Assembly (NCBI GenBank): GCA_021850325.1
Contig: JAJZMF010000007.1
Span: 1-64,000 of the forward strand
Direction of reading: 5' to 3'
Source of the DNA: Actinomycetes bacterium
Lineage (GTDB): Bacteria > Actinomycetota > Acidimicrobiia > Acidimicrobiales > Palsa-688
Length of the DNA: 64,000 bases
How positions within the stretch are numbered: position 1 is the stretch's first letter; each line of letters begins with the position of its first letter. A program made the position numbers and the translations under genes. The notes under the pieces were generated by a model, which was not told the origin of the DNA, searched no databases, and saw nothing but the letters and a program-made list of their open reading frames with translations. Of the stretch, positions 62,678 through 64,000 are shown piece by piece.

Positions 62678-63645
62678 GCCGAGTACTCGTAGGTCGTGCG
62701 GTTCCTGAAGAACATGAACTGGCCGACGCTGAACAGGAGGACCACCGCGAACAGCAGGACCGACAGGGCTGCCGCCTCGCCGTAACGGGTGCCCACGAAA
62801 CCGACGTTGTAGATCTGCAGGCTGATCACCTTGGTCGAGTCACCCGGCCCGCCGCTCCCGCCTGTCAGGACGTAGAGGGTGTCGAAGACCTGGAACGACC
62901 CGATGACGTCGGTGACCAGTACGAAGAGCATCGTGGGGTTCAACAGGGGCAGGCTGATCCGCCAGAACTGCCGCCACTTGCTGGCCCCGTCTATCTCGGC
63001 CGCCTCGTAGAGGCTACGGGGTATGGACTGCAGGCCGGCGAAGAAGAACAGCATGTTGAAGCCGAGGTACTGCCAGATGTTCACGGCCGCGACCACAGGC
63101 ATGGCCCACAGGCTGCTGTTGAGCCAGTTCGGGCCGGTTATCCCGACGAGGCCGAGGAAGTGGTCGATGGCACCGTTCTGAGGCTGGAAGACCCAGAACC
63201 AGATGATGCCCATGGCCACCGGCGTCGACAGGTAGGGGGCCAGGAAGAGCACCCGGTAGAAGCCCATGCCACGCCGCTTGCGGTTCAGCATGACCGCCAG
63301 GCCCAGGGCCAGGACCGTCTGCAGCGGGATGTTCAGCAGGACGTAGTAGGCGGTCACACCGAGCGAGTGGGCAGCCCCGTCGTACTTGAAGATGTTCACC
63401 CAGTTCTGCACGCCGGCCCAGCTGAACGGCCCGGCACCGCTCCAGTTGAGGAAGCTGAGGACGAACACGAAGATCACGGGCACGACGAGGAACACCGTCA
63501 CGCCCACGAAGCTCGGCAGGACGAAGGGGAAGGCCCTGGCGAAAGCCCGCAGGCCTCCGTTGCCGTTGCTGGGGCGCAAACGGTCCGGGCGCAGGGCGCC
63601 CCCACCCTCAAGCCGGCCTTCTACGCCTGCCGTCGCTACTGCCAC
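62674..63645 (-). CDS. Sugar ABC permease, MalF type (second system)
   Basis: The 323-residue permease has six membrane segments (the first at about 25-50, FPFVLPSFVGVTVFLVVPVIFVFVL) and the EAA loop LYEAAEIDGASKWRQFWRISLPLLNPT. The GTG at 63645 was chosen since it precedes the first membrane segment by a normal distance; the frame is open to 63858 but that part overlaps the upstream regulator. It is the first gene of the alpha-galactoside operon. As in the first system there is no ATPase gene. Confidence 0.9.
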   Translation of the reverse strand: MAVATAGVEGRLEGGGALRPDRLRPSNGNGGLRAFARAFPFVLPSFVGVTVFLVVPVIFVFVLSFLNWSGAGPFSWAGVQNWVNIFKYDGAAHSLGVTAYYVLLNIPLQTVLALGLAVMLNRKRRGMGFYRVLFLAPYLSTPVAMGIIWFWVFQPQNGAIDHFLGLVGITGPNWLNSSLWAMPVVAAVNIWQYLGFNMLFFFAGLQSIPRSLYEAAEIDGASKWRQFWRISLPLLNPTMLFVLVTDVIGSFQVFDTLYVLTGGSGGPGDSTKVISLQIYNVGFVGTRYGEAAALSVLLFAVVLLFSVGQFMFFRNRTTYEYSA

Positions 63646-63724
63646 CCTGATCCCCCTCTGCGCACAGAGTGCGGCACTGCTAGGTTGCGCCCGCTCTGCA
63701 GGCACCAAGCTCAACCAGGTTTTA

Positions 63725-64000
63725 TCACAAGGTACCATCCACTGCAACGACGGTGTTGTCGGGCCCGGTGGGGGCCACCACCAGGTCGGAGACATGGCTC
63801 CTGACCTGGCGCCTGGCCTCCTCGGGTAGGCCGTCGTCGGTGATGAGGGTGTCCACATCGCTGAGCTGCGCCATCGTGCACAGGGAGGTGGTACGCCACT
63901 TGGTGTGGTCCGCGACCACCACCAGCCTGCGGCAACGGGAGATGAGGGTCCTGTTCGTCTCGGCCTCGGCGACGTTGGGCGTGGTCAGCCCGGCCACGGA
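63725..64000 (-). CDS. C-terminal part of a DeoR-family regulator (5' truncated by window end)
   Basis: About 92 residues are visible. VAGLTTPNVAEAETNRTLISRC followed by VVVADHTKWRTTSLCTMAQLSDVDTLITDDGLPEEARRQVR is the typical end of the DeoR sugar-phosphate sensor domain (D-x-S/T-K-x and I-T-D motifs). The helix-turn-helix lies outside the window. It is directly upstream of, and in the same direction as, the alpha-galactoside transport operon (79 bp gap), so it is probably its local repressor. Confidence 0.85.
   Translation of the reverse strand, partial: SVAGLTTPNVAEAETNRTLISRCRRLVVVADHTKWRTTSLCTMAQLSDVDTLITDDGLPEEARRQVRSHVSDLVVAPTGPDNTVVAVDGTL

Overview
This is a 64 kb stretch of very GC-rich DNA with the gene style of an actinomycete: dense operons, many GTG and some TTG starts, ATGA/GTGA start-stop overlaps, and long spurious open frames opposite real genes. 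A secreted protease ends in the Gly-Tyr-Tyr/Trp propeller repeat that I associate with Acidimicrobiia, and there is an F420-type oxidoreductase. My best guess is a free-living, sugar-scavenging acidimicrobial bacterium; this placement is inference. I saw no tRNA, rRNA, CRISPR array, insertion sequence or phage gene.

Layout. 0-3.4 kb: end of a secreted Ig-like protein, then a small Gly/Met-rich secreted protein divergent from a two-component system. 3.5-6.3 kb: a ThiXYZ-type ABC transporter under a TPP riboswitch. 6.3-14.2 kb: a small P-loop kinase, a stalked subtilase, an Nramp-type transporter with a long 5' leader, ArgG and an HSL-family esterase. 14.5-20.9 kb: GH2 beta-galactosidase, an ABC-2 exporter and an MFS permease. 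21.1-26.3 kb: a SorC-type regulator leading a five-gene sugar operon (class II aldolase, HAD phosphatase, DapA-family lyase, FGGY kinase). 26.3-35.3 kb: SMP-30 lactonase, LLM oxidoreductase, RidA, fold-III PLP enzyme, cyclic amidohydrolase, and facing them omega-amidase, aminotransferase, KDG kinase and KDPG aldolase. 35.4-43.3 kb: DHA2 exporter, a large uncharacterised protein, and an ECF sigma factor divergent from a SCO1-fusion membrane protein, a propeller protein and a zinc-finger anti-sigma factor. 43.3-55.6 kb: a LacI-controlled glycan locus (GH51, two Gfo/Idh/MocA dehydrogenases, heparinase-like enzyme, sugar ABC transporter, TIM-barrel isomerase, DUF993 protein). 55.7-64 kb: an alpha-galactoside locus (two GH36 enzymes, a second sugar ABC transporter, the end of a DeoR-type regulator).

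How it fits together. Most of the right two thirds is carbohydrate catabolism: uptake without dedicated ATPases (implying a shared MsiK-like ATPase elsewhere), hydrolysis by GH2, GH51 and GH36 enzymes, and oxidation or aldol cleavage. The most interesting hypothesis is that the 26-35 kb block is an oxidative, deaminating route for amino sugars or N-acyl amino sugar acids that ends in KDG, KDPG, pyruvate and glyceraldehyde-3-phosphate. Regulation is unusually readable: a TPP riboswitch, an operator across a SorC-type start codon, paired LacI-type operators, an ECF-like promoter, several apparently leaderless genes with a -10 box 6-7 bases before the start codon, and strong hairpins after both sugar-binding-protein genes.
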